Of a stretch of DNA of 64,000 bases, positions 1 through 8,694 are shown in pieces. A model generated the notes under the pieces. It made no database searches and was not told the DNA's origin. It was given only the letters and a program-made list of their open reading frames with translations. The position numbers were made by a program, and so were the translations under genes. Numbering within the stretch: position 1 is the stretch's first letter; the number at the start of each line of letters is the position of its first letter. Source of the DNA: TMP-86 sp044226865 (lineage in GTDB: Bacteria; Pseudomonadota; Gammaproteobacteria; Steroidobacterales; Steroidobacteraceae); the NCBI GenBank assembly GCA_044226865.1, contig JBGAGE010000012.1, positions 62,001 to 126,000 of the forward strand. Reading direction: 5' to 3'.

Positions 1-807
1 CGCAGGGGGTGGACGGCAAAGCGCCGCCGGCAAGCGCAGGCGATGCTGGAGTATGTGCGTGAGCACCGCATCGTGCATCCACGCGACGTGAATGCGCATT
101 TCGGCCATGGCACGGAGACGAACTGGTTCGGAGGATCATCCAACGCTACCACCCGCTTGTTGGACGAAATGCATTATCGCGGGCTGTTGCGCGTGGCGCG
201 CCGCGAAGGCGGCATTCGTCTCTACGCGCCGCGGGAGCCCGGCGTCCTGGCGCGAGAGATGCCCGAGGCGGCGCGGATGGATGCGCTCGCTGATCTCCTC
301 ATCCGCAAGTACGCGCCGTTGACGGCACGCGGCCTCGGACGGTTGATGAGCATGCTGATCGGCGGCGTGCCGCAATGGCGAACGCAGCGAGCCAACGCGC
401 TGGCACGTGCCACGACCCGCCTTGCCGGCGCCAAGGTGGACGGTGTTCAGTGGTATTGGCCGGCGGAAGAGAATCCCGCCTCGCGCCGCTGGCGTCCAGA
501 CGACGAAGTGCGCCTGCTGACACCGTTCGACCCCATCACCTTCGAGCGTCATCGCTTCGAATTGCTGTGGGGCTGGGCGTATCGTTTCGAGGCGTATACG
601 CCGGCGCCGAAGCGCAAGCTCGGTTACTACGCCTTGCCGTTGCTATGGCATGATCGGGTGATCGGTTGGGGGAATGCGGCGGTGGTGAACGGCGAATTGC
701 GTTGCGAGTTCGGTTACGTTGGAGCCGAGCCGCTGGACGCGATCTACAAGCGCGGCCTGGAAGCGGAGGTGCAGCGCATCAGGGTATTTCTGGGGCTGGC
801 GCCTTGA
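1..807 (+). CDS. YcaQ-type winged-helix protein (5' end outside window)
   Basis: The frame is open from the first base, so the start lies upstream and at least 268 residues are present. The sequence has winged-helix character: an N-terminal HVxPRDVNAHFG-like helix, a SSNATTRLLDEMHYRGLLRVARREG recognition region, and a C-terminal LLTPFDPITFERHRFELLWGWAYRFEAYTPAPKRKLGYYALPLLW block typical of the YcaQ/DUF1006 family. Members of that family act on DNA (E. coli YcaQ is a crosslink glycosylase); the same role here is inferred. Family proteins are about 360-400 aa, so roughly a third is missing. The stop overlaps the next start (TTGA), suggesting coupling. Confidence 0.8.
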   Translation, partial: RRGWTAKRRRQAQAMLEYVREHRIVHPRDVNAHFGHGTETNWFGGSSNATTRLLDEMHYRGLLRVARREGGIRLYAPREPGVLAREMPEAARMDALADLLIRKYAPLTARGLGRLMSMLIGGVPQWRTQRANALARATTRLAGAKVDGVQWYWPAEENPASRRWRPDDEVRLLTPFDPITFERHRFELLWGWAYRFEAYTPAPKRKLGYYALPLLWHDRVIGWGNAAVVNGELRCEFGYVGAEPLDAIYKRGLEAEVQRIRVFLGLAP

Positions 808-1535
808 GCGGGCTGTGGGCACAGCGGCTGTTGGGCTTGTTCGGCCGGCGCAAGAGCGCGGTGGAATCCGCGGCGGACGCCGTTTACGTGCTGGTCTGCA
901 AGGCGGTGAAGCGTGGCGGGCGGGTGAGGGTGGAAGACTTGTTGTCTGCCTCGGCGTCGGTGGTGGGCGAGGCCTGCATCGCAGCGGCGGGGGACTTCGA
1001 TCCGCGACTGCACGAGCACATACCGGGCAGCCGCGTATTTTCCGACCGCGCCAACGCGCTCTTGTGTGGCGACAAGTCCTGGGAGGATGCGCCGCCGGCG
1101 AGCATCGCCGGCACCTTGCGCGATTCATTGACCGCCGCTGGTTTCACCCGCAAGGACTTTCCGGTGCTGGAGGATGTTTTTCGCCTCTTCGTGACGAACA
1201 TCGGCAAGGAAGGGGAGTGGGGGCGAGTCCCGTTGTCGGTGCCCGAGAATCATCGTCCCTACATCATGCCCCTGCAGATTGCCTACGAAACGCGCGAGGC
1301 CGTCGACAAGGCGTTGTCTGCGCTCGGTGAGGATGCGATGTCACGCCTGCAGGCGTGCACGCAAGCCCTGGCAAAGGCCTTGATCCAGACCAAGGACGTG
1401 TTGAGCCGCCTGGTGGCGACCACGCTGGCCCTGGAAACCGTCAATGGCATGGCCAAGACCGCGCCGATGACGCGGGCTGCGATGATGATGCTGATGGACA
1501 AGGCGCGCGCAGGAAGCAGCGGCGCCGCCGTATAA
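804..1535 (+). CDS. Uncharacterised protein, about 243 aa
   Basis: The start is chosen at TTG 804, which overlaps the TGA of the YcaQ-like gene and has a GGGG tract about 9 bases upstream. The frame is open further upstream, but that would run through the preceding gene. No signal peptide or membrane segment is visible. The middle holds an FDPRLHEHIPGSRVFSDRANALLCGD segment and the C-terminus is helical and alanine-rich (residues about 170-235). I do not recognise the family. Tight coupling to the YcaQ-like gene is the only functional clue. Confidence 0.6.
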   Translation: MSGLWAQRLLGLFGRRKSAVESAADAVYVLVCKAVKRGGRVRVEDLLSASASVVGEACIAAAGDFDPRLHEHIPGSRVFSDRANALLCGDKSWEDAPPASIAGTLRDSLTAAGFTRKDFPVLEDVFRLFVTNIGKEGEWGRVPLSVPENHRPYIMPLQIAYETREAVDKALSALGEDAMSRLQACTQALAKALIQTKDVLSRLVATTLALETVNGMAKTAPMTRAAMMMLMDKARAGSSGAAV

Positions 1536-1550
1536 CCCGGGGAGACGCCG

Positions 1551-2288
1551 ATGAAGAACAATCTGTCGAGGTTCGCCATGCTTGTTTCGGGCGTGCTCGC
1601 CTGCGCGGCGGCAACGGCACAGGCGGTTACGCCAGAAGCAGAGCGGGCTTTTGCGAACCTGCCCGGCAAAGTGCTGCTCGACAATGCGCGGGTGACGGTC
1701 ACGCAGATCGCGGTGCCGCCGGGCCAGTCCACCGGCCGGCGCAATTCCCGGGCTGCCGATCTGCTGGTGTTCATCAAGGGCGGGGTGATGAAGTTGACCG
1801 CGTCCGCGCGCTCGGTCATGTGGAAAGATGGCAGGGTGGTGTGGCTGCCTTCCCTCGACCCTGCCGACGATGGTGATGCCACCAATACCGGCACGGCGCC
1901 CATCGTGATGGATGTGGTCAAGTTGAAGCCCGTGCCCGCTGCTGCCGCGACGGCTGCCGGTGCGGGCCCGAAGTACCGGCACCTGAACTATCCCAACATT
2001 CCCGGCGAGGACGTGCTCGAAAACGACGAGGTGATCGTGCAGCGCTTTCTCGTCAAGGCGGGGCAATGGGAGGGGCCGCACGGTCATCATCCCGACATGC
2101 TGTACATCCATGTGAAGGGCGGGCAATGGGCGGCGAGGTCCTACACGGAGAAGGAACATGTGTACCCGCAGCCTGACGCCGACGGTAGCGTCGGCTGGAT
2201 GGCGACCATCGATCCCAGCGTGGGCCATGAGTCGCGCAACGCGGGGCGCGAACCCATCGACCTGATCTGGGTGACGTTGAAGCGCTAG
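1551..2288 (+). CDS. Exported cupin-like protein
   Basis: This 245-aa protein starts with a classical signal peptide (MKNNLSRFAMLVSGVLACAAATAQA, likely cleaved near residue 25). The mature part looks like two beta-barrel halves. The first contains VTVTQIAVPPGQSTGRR and LLVFIKGGVMKL; the second contains the metal-ligand-like run GPHGHHPDMLYIHVKGG. Histidines in the second half fit a cupin metal site; the first half lacks them. The start follows a GGGGAGA ribosome site 15 bases after the previous stop, so the two may be co-transcribed. The substrate is unknown. Confidence 0.65.
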   Translation: MKNNLSRFAMLVSGVLACAAATAQAVTPEAERAFANLPGKVLLDNARVTVTQIAVPPGQSTGRRNSRAADLLVFIKGGVMKLTASARSVMWKDGRVVWLPSLDPADDGDATNTGTAPIVMDVVKLKPVPAAAATAAGAGPKYRHLNYPNIPGEDVLENDEVIVQRFLVKAGQWEGPHGHHPDMLYIHVKGGQWAARSYTEKEHVYPQPDADGSVGWMATIDPSVGHESRNAGREPIDLIWVTLKR

Positions 2289-2350
2289 TCGCCGTTTACG
2301 CCAATCTGCTGACGTTCTCGTTGCGACGCACGATGGTCTTGCCCGCGGTT

Positions 2351-2818
2351 TCAGCGTGGGGTGATGCGCTGCCCGGTGATTCGTGCCGGCGTCGGGATGT
2401 TACCGGTGGGCACGCCATCCGCATCGAAGGTTCGCACGGTCTCGGTGCCACTGAGCGTATCGCCTGATACGTCGATCGCGAAGGACACTTCCAGCCGGCC
2501 CAGGAACAGATGGCTGGAGCGGTCGGCCAGCAACTCCACCCACCGGCCCACGATCCGCGCGCCATCGGAGGTCCAAGCGCCTTTTCCGTCGCTGTCGCTG
2601 GTGCGCGGGTCACCGGCGTCGGGGTTGGCCTGGTGGACGGTGCCATCGGCATTGAATACATACAGGTGATAAGGAAACGGCGCGTTCGGATCCTTTACCA
2701 TCCAGGTGCCGACGATGGAATGGCGCGCGGCATCTGCGTCGAGGTGGACGCAGCCTTGCAAGCCGGCGACGCCGAGCGAAAAGCCTAGGAGTGCAAGCAA
2801 GAGGCGGGAGCGTTTCAT
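2351..2818 (-). CDS. Putative lipoprotein with lipocalin-like fold
   Basis: This 155-aa protein has a lipoprotein signal: KRSR start, hydrophobic core, then the lipobox LQGC with Cys near residue 23. The mature sequence (SIVGTWMVKDP, YLYVFNADGTVHQANPD, GAWTSDGARIVGRW, GDTLSGTETVR) resembles small beta-barrel lipocalin-like domains, in which GTW marks the first strand. It is transcribed convergently with the cupin gene. Function is unknown; it is probably anchored in the inner or outer membrane facing the periplasm. Confidence 0.6.
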   Translation of the reverse strand: MKRSRLLLALLGFSLGVAGLQGCVHLDADAARHSIVGTWMVKDPNAPFPYHLYVFNADGTVHQANPDAGDPRTSDSDGKGAWTSDGARIVGRWVELLADRSSHLFLGRLEVSFAIDVSGDTLSGTETVRTFDADGVPTGNIPTPARITGQRITPR

Positions 2819-3106
2819 GAGAGTCGTTGGCTCGGGCAGCCTGGGGGAACAGGATCATACGCCCAAGGCGGGTGGGCCCCCAGGAGTACCCAAGATCTCA
2901 CCTATTGAAATCAAGTGGTGAATCGGTCGAAATGCCGGGATGCCAGCACCGTTCAAGTTCGTCACCGACACTTCGACCCCGGCCATTTTCGATGTGGCAT
3001 CACTGCGCCACCGGCTCGAAGAAGATGCTGATTGGTGGGTATATCCGGAAAGTGTTGCCGGCTCGCGCGTAAGGCGGCGTCAATCGATTTCAGCCTCCAA
3101 ATGCTC

Positions 3107-3604
3107 ATGACCACTCGCCGCCTGTTCTTCGCCTCATTGCCGGACGAGGCAATCCGGGGCTCGCTGGAGCAATCCCGCCAGCGCATCTTCCCCTTGTCCG
3201 GCCGGCCGGTGGATGCTGCCAACCTTCATATGACGGTGGCGTTCCTTGGCGCGGTGGGAGAAGACCGCCTGACATCTCTGCGCGAGTTGTCAGGACCGAT
3301 GACCTCCTGCGATCTGAAGCTCGACCGCCTGGAGTTCTGGGGCAAGCAGGGCGTACTGGTTGCCGCGGCGTCACAGGCTCCGCAGGAATTGAAGCGCCAG
3401 GTCGATACACTATGGCAGCGATTGGACCGCCTGGGCTTCGCCCGCGACCCGCGTCCCTTCAAGCCGCACGTCACGCTGGCTCGTGATGTCCGTTCCTTGC
3501 GCCCCGGCATGCCCTGGACGCCCGTCCATTGGCGCTGCGATCGCGTGCAGCTGATGGAATCGATCAACATCCCGGGCGGCGTGCGTTACGAGCCCCTCGT
3601 CTGA
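3107..3604 (+). CDS. thpR: RNA 2',3'-cyclic phosphodiesterase (2H family)
   Basis: This 165-aa protein has both catalytic HxTx motifs of the 2H phosphoesterase family: HMTV (about residue 42, in NLHMTVAFLG) and HVTL (about residue 126, in KPHVTLARD). It starts with TTRRLFFASLPDE, typical of ThpR/LigT. The family hydrolyses or ligates 2'-5' RNA linkages and opens 2',3'-cyclic phosphates. Length is normal for the family. ATG 3107 is preferred because homology starts there; an in-frame ATG at 3101 is possible and neither has a strong ribosome site. Confidence 0.88.
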   Translation: MTTRRLFFASLPDEAIRGSLEQSRQRIFPLSGRPVDAANLHMTVAFLGAVGEDRLTSLRELSGPMTSCDLKLDRLEFWGKQGVLVAAASQAPQELKRQVDTLWQRLDRLGFARDPRPFKPHVTLARDVRSLRPGMPWTPVHWRCDRVQLMESINIPGGVRYEPLV

Positions 3605-3622
3605 TCCATCAGGCGCGTGAGA

Positions 3623-3983
3623 TCAGCGCCCGCGTGCCAGTGGATTGGGAATGGCCGGTCCCACTCGGGTCAGCGTATTCCGGTCCGCATGATGAAATGG
3701 TTCCGCACGGCCCTTCACCATCAGCACCGTGTCTTCCTCGTACGACCACGTGTCGTTGGCGTGCACCGTGACCTTCACCCGGAACTCGATGGTGGTGAAG
3801 GCATGCTCGAGGAAGGGCGTCGAGCAGATGCCGTAGACCGTCCGCCTTGGGATTGATGTCGAGGCCCCGCTCGCCCTGCCACACACCGGCGAGGCCCGTC
3901 AGCGGCCCGAGATTGGCGAGCGTGTTCGGATCGATGTCGGTTGGTTCGGAAAAAACATCCGCAGGGAACTCGTTGGCGCTCAT
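3623..3983 (-). pseudogene. Decayed heme-binding beta-barrel (FABP-like) gene with internal deletion
   Basis: The N-terminal part (MSANEFPADVFSEPTDIDP, then LGPLTGLAGVWQGERGLDINPKADG) and the C-terminal part (TVYGICSTPFLEHAF, then TWSYEEDTVLMVKG and FHHADRNTLTR) both look like the nitrobindin/THAP4-like heme-binding beta-barrel family. They lie in different frames, and the middle of the barrel, roughly 70 codons, is missing. The junction is near 3838-3848, at the bases AAGGCGGACGGTCTACGGC read on the minus strand. A deletion plus frameshift explains it. It sits 10 bases downstream of the M20 peptidase gene on the same strand. Confidence 0.75.
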
Positions 3984-3992
3984 CCTGCGTGC

Positions 3993-5414
3993 TCAGTCCT
4001 TGCCGTTTGCATACAGCTTCACCACCTCGTACAGGAAGCGGCGGCCATCCATCAGCGACTTCACGCGGATGCGCTCGTTCAAGCCATGTGCGCGCGAGCC
4101 TTCGGCGTCGTGGAACATCCCGCTCATGCCATAGGTCGGAACGCCAGTGGAATTGAGGAAGCGCCCATCCGTGGCGCCCGTGGACATCATCGGCACCACC
4201 GGCACGCCCGGCCAAATCCTGGCGGCCACCTTGTGCAACGGGTCCATGATCTGAGGTGAGAGTGGCGGCGGGGTGGATTGGATGCCCTTCATGCCGACGA
4301 AGGTCACGCTGAGGGTGTCATCCGCCAGCACCTTGACGATCTCCTGGCGAACATCCTCCAGGGGAACGCCCGGCAGGATGCGGCAATTCACATTGGCACG
4401 CGCACGCTGCGGCAGCGCGTTCGGCGCATGGCCACCGGTGATCTGCGTGGACACGCAGGTGGTGCGCAGGGAACCATTCCAAGCCGGATCCACTGCCCAC
4501 AGCCGCTCCACCGCGGCCTCGTCCTGCGGATTCTTCAGCACGGCCTGCATGTCGGCCGCGATGGCAGGGGGCTGCAGCTTCACCTGCGCCTCGAAGTAGC
4601 CGCGCGTGGCCTGGTTGAAGGCGACGGGGAAATTGTAGGCGCCCAACCGCGCCAGCGCTGCGCTGAGACGGGTGATGGGATTCTTCTTGGTGGGCCGCGA
4701 GCTGTGCCCGCCCACGTCGATGGCCTCGATCGCGAAGTCCTGGTACACCTTCTCGCCGGCCTGGATGTGCAGCGCCACCGGCTTTCCGTCCGCTCCCAGT
4801 TCTCCCCCCGCACCTTCGTTCAATGCGAAGGCGGCGGACAGGACCTCCGGCTGCGTCTGCGTCAGCCAGCGAACGCTGTTGAAGGCATTGGGGGTTTCCT
4901 CACCGCAGGTCAGTGCCAACTTGATGTCGCGGCGCGGCTTGAAGCCCTCCTTCTTGTAGCGGATAAGGCTGTCGGTGAATACCGCAGCCATGGACTTGTC
5001 ATCGCTCGCGCCGCGGGCGTAGAACCACCCATCCTCTTCCACCAGCGTGAATGGATCGCGCTCCCAGTCCTCGCGCTTGGCTTCGACCACATCGATGTGG
5101 GCCAGCAGGAGCATCGGCTTGGCCTTGCGATCCGTGCCCTGTAACACCGCGATCAGCGCGCCGTCATTGGCGTGATCCGACGGCGCCACGATGCGGGCAT
5201 CGGCCTCGGGAATCCCCGCGGCCAGGAGCCGCGCCCGCATGGCGTTGGCGGCCTTGGTGCAGCTGCCCACCGACAGCGTGGTGTTGATCTCGACCAGCTC
5301 CTTATAAAGGGCACGGAAAGCCGCCTCGTCATCCGATGGCGCGGCGGCGAACAGCGGAGCGGCGAGGCAGGTGGCCAAGAGTCCAAGCCCCGCAGCACTA
5401 AGGTGTGACGGCAT
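3993..5414 (-). CDS. Exported M20-family metallopeptidase
   Basis: This 473-aa protein begins with a signal peptide (MPSHLSAAGLGLLATCLAAPLFAAA). The M20 zinc-site motifs are in order: HIDVV (H-x-D), GASDDK (bridging Asp), CGEET (Glu pair), then the dimerisation-domain GGHSSRP and a C-terminal SRAHGLNE histidine. It probably hydrolyses peptides or N-acyl amino acids in the periplasm. The frame is open upstream to 5615, but ATG 5414 gives a clean signal peptide. A paralogue of the same length lies at 54108. Pseudogenes flank it on both sides. Confidence 0.88.
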   Translation of the reverse strand: MPSHLSAAGLGLLATCLAAPLFAAAPSDDEAAFRALYKELVEINTTLSVGSCTKAANAMRARLLAAGIPEADARIVAPSDHANDGALIAVLQGTDRKAKPMLLLAHIDVVEAKREDWERDPFTLVEEDGWFYARGASDDKSMAAVFTDSLIRYKKEGFKPRRDIKLALTCGEETPNAFNSVRWLTQTQPEVLSAAFALNEGAGGELGADGKPVALHIQAGEKVYQDFAIEAIDVGGHSSRPTKKNPITRLSAALARLGAYNFPVAFNQATRGYFEAQVKLQPPAIAADMQAVLKNPQDEAAVERLWAVDPAWNGSLRTTCVSTQITGGHAPNALPQRARANVNCRILPGVPLEDVRQEIVKVLADDTLSVTFVGMKGIQSTPPPLSPQIMDPLHKVAARIWPGVPVVPMMSTGATDGRFLNSTGVPTYGMSGMFHDAEGSRAHGLNERIRVKSLMDGRRFLYEVVKLYANGKD

Positions 5415-5529
5415 GTTGAGTGTCTCCGGTGAATCGGCTGCGCACGGTGCGCTGCCAGGCTGTGTTGGGCCGATAGCATACCGTCTCGTCGCACCGATTG
5501 ACCAAGGAAATCCATGCTCCGCCGTGGCG

Positions 5530-5928
5530 ATGCGCATGAATCCGTACGAGCTGAGCCGGATCGTGCACAAGGCCGGCATCCTTCCGGTGAGCGCCGGTGG
5601 CGACCATGTCATCACCTATCCCATCTTCAAGGCGATCGCTGCTGACCGCCCCATCGGCGTGATCCACATCGATGTCCACCCGGATACCTGGGGCGGTGCA
5701 CAGCGTCTGCTGTACGGCCTGCGTGGATTGAACCTCGTCGGGGGGGATGTGGTCGAAGGGGTACCTCCCTACGACCAGACGGGCAATACCACGCTGGTCG
5801 GCGCCAGCATGATGTTCGAAATCCTGTGCCTGGTGGCCGACAGCAATTTCGGTGTGGGGAAAACAACACGCCGGCCGCGGCATGTATTCAATCACCGACA
5901 TTTCGGTCGGCGCGATGGGTGCAGCTAG
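5530..5928 (+). pseudogene. Remnant of an agmatinase/arginase-family gene
   Basis: The open frame carries recognisable ureohydrolase pieces: VSAGGDHVITYPIFKAI, IGVIHIDVHPDTWG (the first metal-site motif) and GLRGLNLVGGDVVEGVPPYDQTG (the C-terminal motif). The about 100 residues that should lie between the last two, including the essential DxDxxDP metal motif, are missing, with the junction near 5688-5700. The N-terminal third is also absent, and the tail after about 5850 no longer looks like the family. It cannot be an active enzyme. Family members are about 300-320 aa. Confidence 0.75.
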
Positions 5929-5964
5929 ACTCTTCACCCGTCAGCGTACAGATGGAGCATTGCG

Positions 5965-6174
5965 ATGAACCATTGGCTCGACAGCACTTTGCAGAACCTC
6001 CACGTGGGACAGGCCCTGATCGCCGGCGGCGTGGGCGGGTTGGTCTACGGCATCAGAGCCCAAGCTGCCAATACGCTGGCCACGGGTGCTGATCGTTGGC
6101 AACTGGCCATCCGGCAGATCCAGCAGGCGCCGATCAACCTGGCGGATATCCTGAGGGCGCGTACGCCGCTGTAA
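5965..6174 (+). CDS. Small hypothetical protein, 69 aa
   Basis: The ATG follows a GGAG ribosome site with 8-base spacing. The product MNHWLDSTLQNLHVGQALIAG then GGVGGLVYGIR has one short glycine-rich hydrophobic stretch and no known motif. I do not recognise it. The good ribosome site and isolation from other genes favour a real gene over a chance frame. Confidence 0.4.
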   Translation: MNHWLDSTLQNLHVGQALIAGGVGGLVYGIRAQAANTLATGADRWQLAIRQIQQAPINLADILRARTPL

Positions 6175-6216
6175 GGCGGGTTCCATGCTCGCTGCGCCCG
6201 GCTGGTCAATCACGGT

Positions 6217-7080
6217 TCATCGGATGCACCAGGCGCGCACTCCTTCCGCTTCGAGGAATCGCTCGGCCTTGGCGCCTTGAAGCAGGGCCAGCTTCGCGAT
6301 CAGCCCGGCTTCACTGCAACTTCGGGCATGGACCGTGACCGCTCGCGGGGCTCCATCGATGGGCCAACCCGTTCGCGGGTCCAGCACGTGACCATAGCGG
6401 ACGCCACCGCTCATGACGTGGCGATGCGCGTCTCCACTGGTGGCAAGAGCGCCGGCCTTGAGCTCGATCATCCCGGCTGAATGCCCGCTGCTGTCGACGT
6501 CCTCGATGGCCACCCGCCATGCGTCGCCATTCGCGCGCGGACCCGATACACATAGATCACCGCCGAAATTGACCAACAAGGGTACCGGTCCTGCCCGTTG
6601 CGCCAGTGCCATGGCCCGGTCGACGGCGTATTCCTTGCCGATGCCGCCGAAGTCAAGTTCCATTCCTGGTGAGAGTTGCAGGCGCGGACGATTCCATCGC
6701 ACCCGTGACCAACCGACGCACGCCAAGGCATCGCGAATGGCGCCAGCGGATGGAACTGCGCTTGCCCGATCAAAGCGCCAGGCCCGCCGCAGGGCGCCGG
6801 AGGTGATGTCGAACAGGCCGTCACTCAAGTGGTGGCACTCGGCTGCGTAGTCGATCAGGTCCGATGCCTCGTCATCGAGCTCGATTTCCTGACCGGCCGA
6901 CTCGTTGATCCGGGTCGTCAAGCTCGGGCGGTACCGCGAGAACTTTGATTCTACGCGCGCAGCTTCGTTGCGGACGATTCGCCCGGCCTCGAGCCCGAGC
7001 TCAACGTTGGTGGTATCGGCCAACACGATGCAAGGACTTCCCATCGCAGCGAACCGCGTCTCGACGTCTCCTCCGGTCAT
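6217..7080 (-). CDS. apbE: FAD:protein FMN transferase (ApbE family)
   Basis: This 287-aa protein has the ApbE signatures in order: GLFDITSGALRR, LDFGGIGKEYAVDRA, VNFGGDLCVSG, YGHVLDPRTGWP and a CSEAGLIAKLALLQG segment. ApbE attaches FMN covalently to Thr/Ser of exported redox proteins. No obvious signal peptide is seen at the chosen start. It is last in a minus-strand operon after TlpA, DUF4266 and DUF3570 genes, with only 4 bases between the DUF3570 stop and its start. Its flavinylated partner is not obvious in the window. Confidence 0.9.
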   Translation of the reverse strand: MTGGDVETRFAAMGSPCIVLADTTNVELGLEAGRIVRNEAARVESKFSRYRPSLTTRINESAGQEIELDDEASDLIDYAAECHHLSDGLFDITSGALRRAWRFDRASAVPSAGAIRDALACVGWSRVRWNRPRLQLSPGMELDFGGIGKEYAVDRAMALAQRAGPVPLLVNFGGDLCVSGPRANGDAWRVAIEDVDSSGHSAGMIELKAGALATSGDAHRHVMSGGVRYGHVLDPRTGWPIDGAPRAVTVHARSCSEAGLIAKLALLQGAKAERFLEAEGVRAWCIR

Positions 7081-7084
7081 GCGG

Positions 7085-8428
7085 TCAGAATGCGTAGCTG
7101 TAGCCCACCATCACGGTCACGGCCTTGAGATCGGGAAACAGGTTCTGCTGTTTGAGTTGGCCGATGGCTTCCGCGGGAGAGCCGTTGCCATGCTGGCCGT
7201 AATACTCGACGCGTACGTTGAATTCCGAACCTTGGTCGATATGCACACCGAATTTGGCGCCGTAGGTCTGCGAATGAAAGGCCGCCAGGCGCGAATCCGC
7301 CGAGGCATAGGCCGGCAAGGCGTTACCGTCCACCAGGAAATAGCGGAAGAAATCCGCTGCGTTCTGGTGGTAGTAGCGCACGTGGGGTTCGATGTAGTAG
7401 TCCTCACCGATGTTCCAACGCAGCCGCAGGTCGCCGGTAACCGACTTGATGCCCCAATCATCCTTGAAGCCACGGATGGAGGCCGACAGCACGCCGGCAC
7501 CGAGATGCAAGCGGTTGTCCAGGAACACGCTTTGCTTGCGGCGGGAATCCGGCCGGCTCTCGTACAATTGTTGCATTGGTTCCCCCGTGACTCCATCGAC
7601 GATGGAAATCAGCTTGTAGGGGTCGTTCTGGTAGCCGGATGATTTGCCGTAGGAATAGCTCAGGCTCGCGAGCCAGCGACGCGTCATGACCTGGGTGATG
7701 CCAACCAATGCATCGAGCTCGTGCTTGCTCTCGTTCGGGCCTTTCCAATCACCACTCATCACCGCGAACGGCGTGGGTGTTCCGCCCAGGGGATTTGAGT
7801 TGTCCGATTCAAGATTGAAGCCTGCATTGAAGGTCGTGTTATGACCGTTCATATCCTTGGCGAGGCCGAGGCTGGCGCTGAGCGAGCGATAATCGTGTTC
7901 GTGTGAATAGGCGGCGCCTGCCTGAAGCTTCAGGGTTTGTGACAACGCCTGCTCGATTCCCAGATGCCCCGCGAAGCGCGTGTCTTTGAAGCCGCGGTCG
8001 AGTGGCAAGGTATTGGGATCGACCAACGTACTGGCCGCAAACGTTTGGGTGGTGGCGCCGCTTGCAGGCGGCACCAGGATGACGGTGGAACCTCCGGATG
8101 CCGTCGTGACCGTGGTCGGCGTCCCCAGCGCCACGATCTTATAGGGTCGAACGTATGTCTGCTGTTGGGAGGAGGGGACGGAGCCAAGCGGGGTCGCGCC
8201 GGTCAGTGAGTCGGCGATGATTCCCGCACTGATCGAGGTTTCCTCATCCACCTTGTAGTTCAGGTTCAGCTGCGGTTCGATGGCACGGACCCGATCCTGT
8301 TCGTGGTAATACAGGACCGCGGAATCCATGTTCAAGCCGCCGTCATCCACGGTCTGCGCCGTGGCGTGTCCGCCCGCGAGCAGTCCGGCGACCGCCGCCG
8401 CCAGGGAGCGCCTCAATTGCATCCGCAA
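7085..8428 (-). CDS. DUF3570 outer-membrane beta-barrel-like protein
   Basis: This 447-aa exported protein (signal peptide ending HATA-Q) has mature sequence typical of DUF3570: DGGLNMDSAVLYYHEQDRVRAIEPQ near the start, alternating aromatic strands throughout, and a C-terminal VTVMVGYSYAF ending in Phe as in outer-membrane beta-barrels. Its start overlaps the DUF4266 gene by 16 bases. DUF3570 proteins co-occur with DUF4266 lipoproteins, ApbE and TlpA-like thioredoxins; a shared extracytoplasmic redox or modification role is inferred. Confidence 0.85.
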   Translation of the reverse strand: MRMQLRRSLAAAVAGLLAGGHATAQTVDDGGLNMDSAVLYYHEQDRVRAIEPQLNLNYKVDEETSISAGIIADSLTGATPLGSVPSSQQQTYVRPYKIVALGTPTTVTTASGGSTVILVPPASGATTQTFAASTLVDPNTLPLDRGFKDTRFAGHLGIEQALSQTLKLQAGAAYSHEHDYRSLSASLGLAKDMNGHNTTFNAGFNLESDNSNPLGGTPTPFAVMSGDWKGPNESKHELDALVGITQVMTRRWLASLSYSYGKSSGYQNDPYKLISIVDGVTGEPMQQLYESRPDSRRKQSVFLDNRLHLGAGVLSASIRGFKDDWGIKSVTGDLRLRWNIGEDYYIEPHVRYYHQNAADFFRYFLVDGNALPAYASADSRLAAFHSQTYGAKFGVHIDQGSEFNVRVEYYGQHGNGSPAEAIGQLKQQNLFPDLKAVTVMVGYSYAF

Positions 8429-8694
8429 CCTCCACCCGCAAAACTGCGCCCGCCGCTGGAAGCCTCCTTGCTGAAGTAGATGTGATCATCGCTGGCGCTT
8501 TGCAGTGGATAGGGATCCAGCTGCATCGCCTGTTCGGCCATCAAATCGTGCTCCCATGGTTTCGCGCCGACACTGGCACATCCCGACAGCGCGAGCAGCC
8601 CCGCGGCGATGCCTGCGCCAGCAAGTGCACGGCGGGATATCGATCGAAGTTCAGGGTGCCTTTTCGGCAAGCAGCGTTCGCAGATGCGCTTCAT
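8413..8694 (-). CDS. DUF4266 lipoprotein with GGGCGCN C-terminus
   Basis: The product is 93 aa. Residues 1-39 form an export signal ending in the lipobox LSGC, and the mature part is ASVGAKPWEHDLMAEQAM and so on, finishing in SSGGRSFAGGGCGCN. The Gly-rich CGC tail is the hallmark of DUF4266. ATG 8694 is used because the signal peptide begins there, and it overlaps the end of the TlpA-like gene by 44 bases. Its role is unknown; the two terminal cysteines are candidate sites for redox chemistry or modification by operon partners. Confidence 0.82.
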   Translation of the reverse strand: MKRICERCLPKRHPELRSISRRALAGAGIAAGLLALSGCASVGAKPWEHDLMAEQAMQLDPYPLQSASDDHIYFSKEASSGGRSFAGGGCGCN

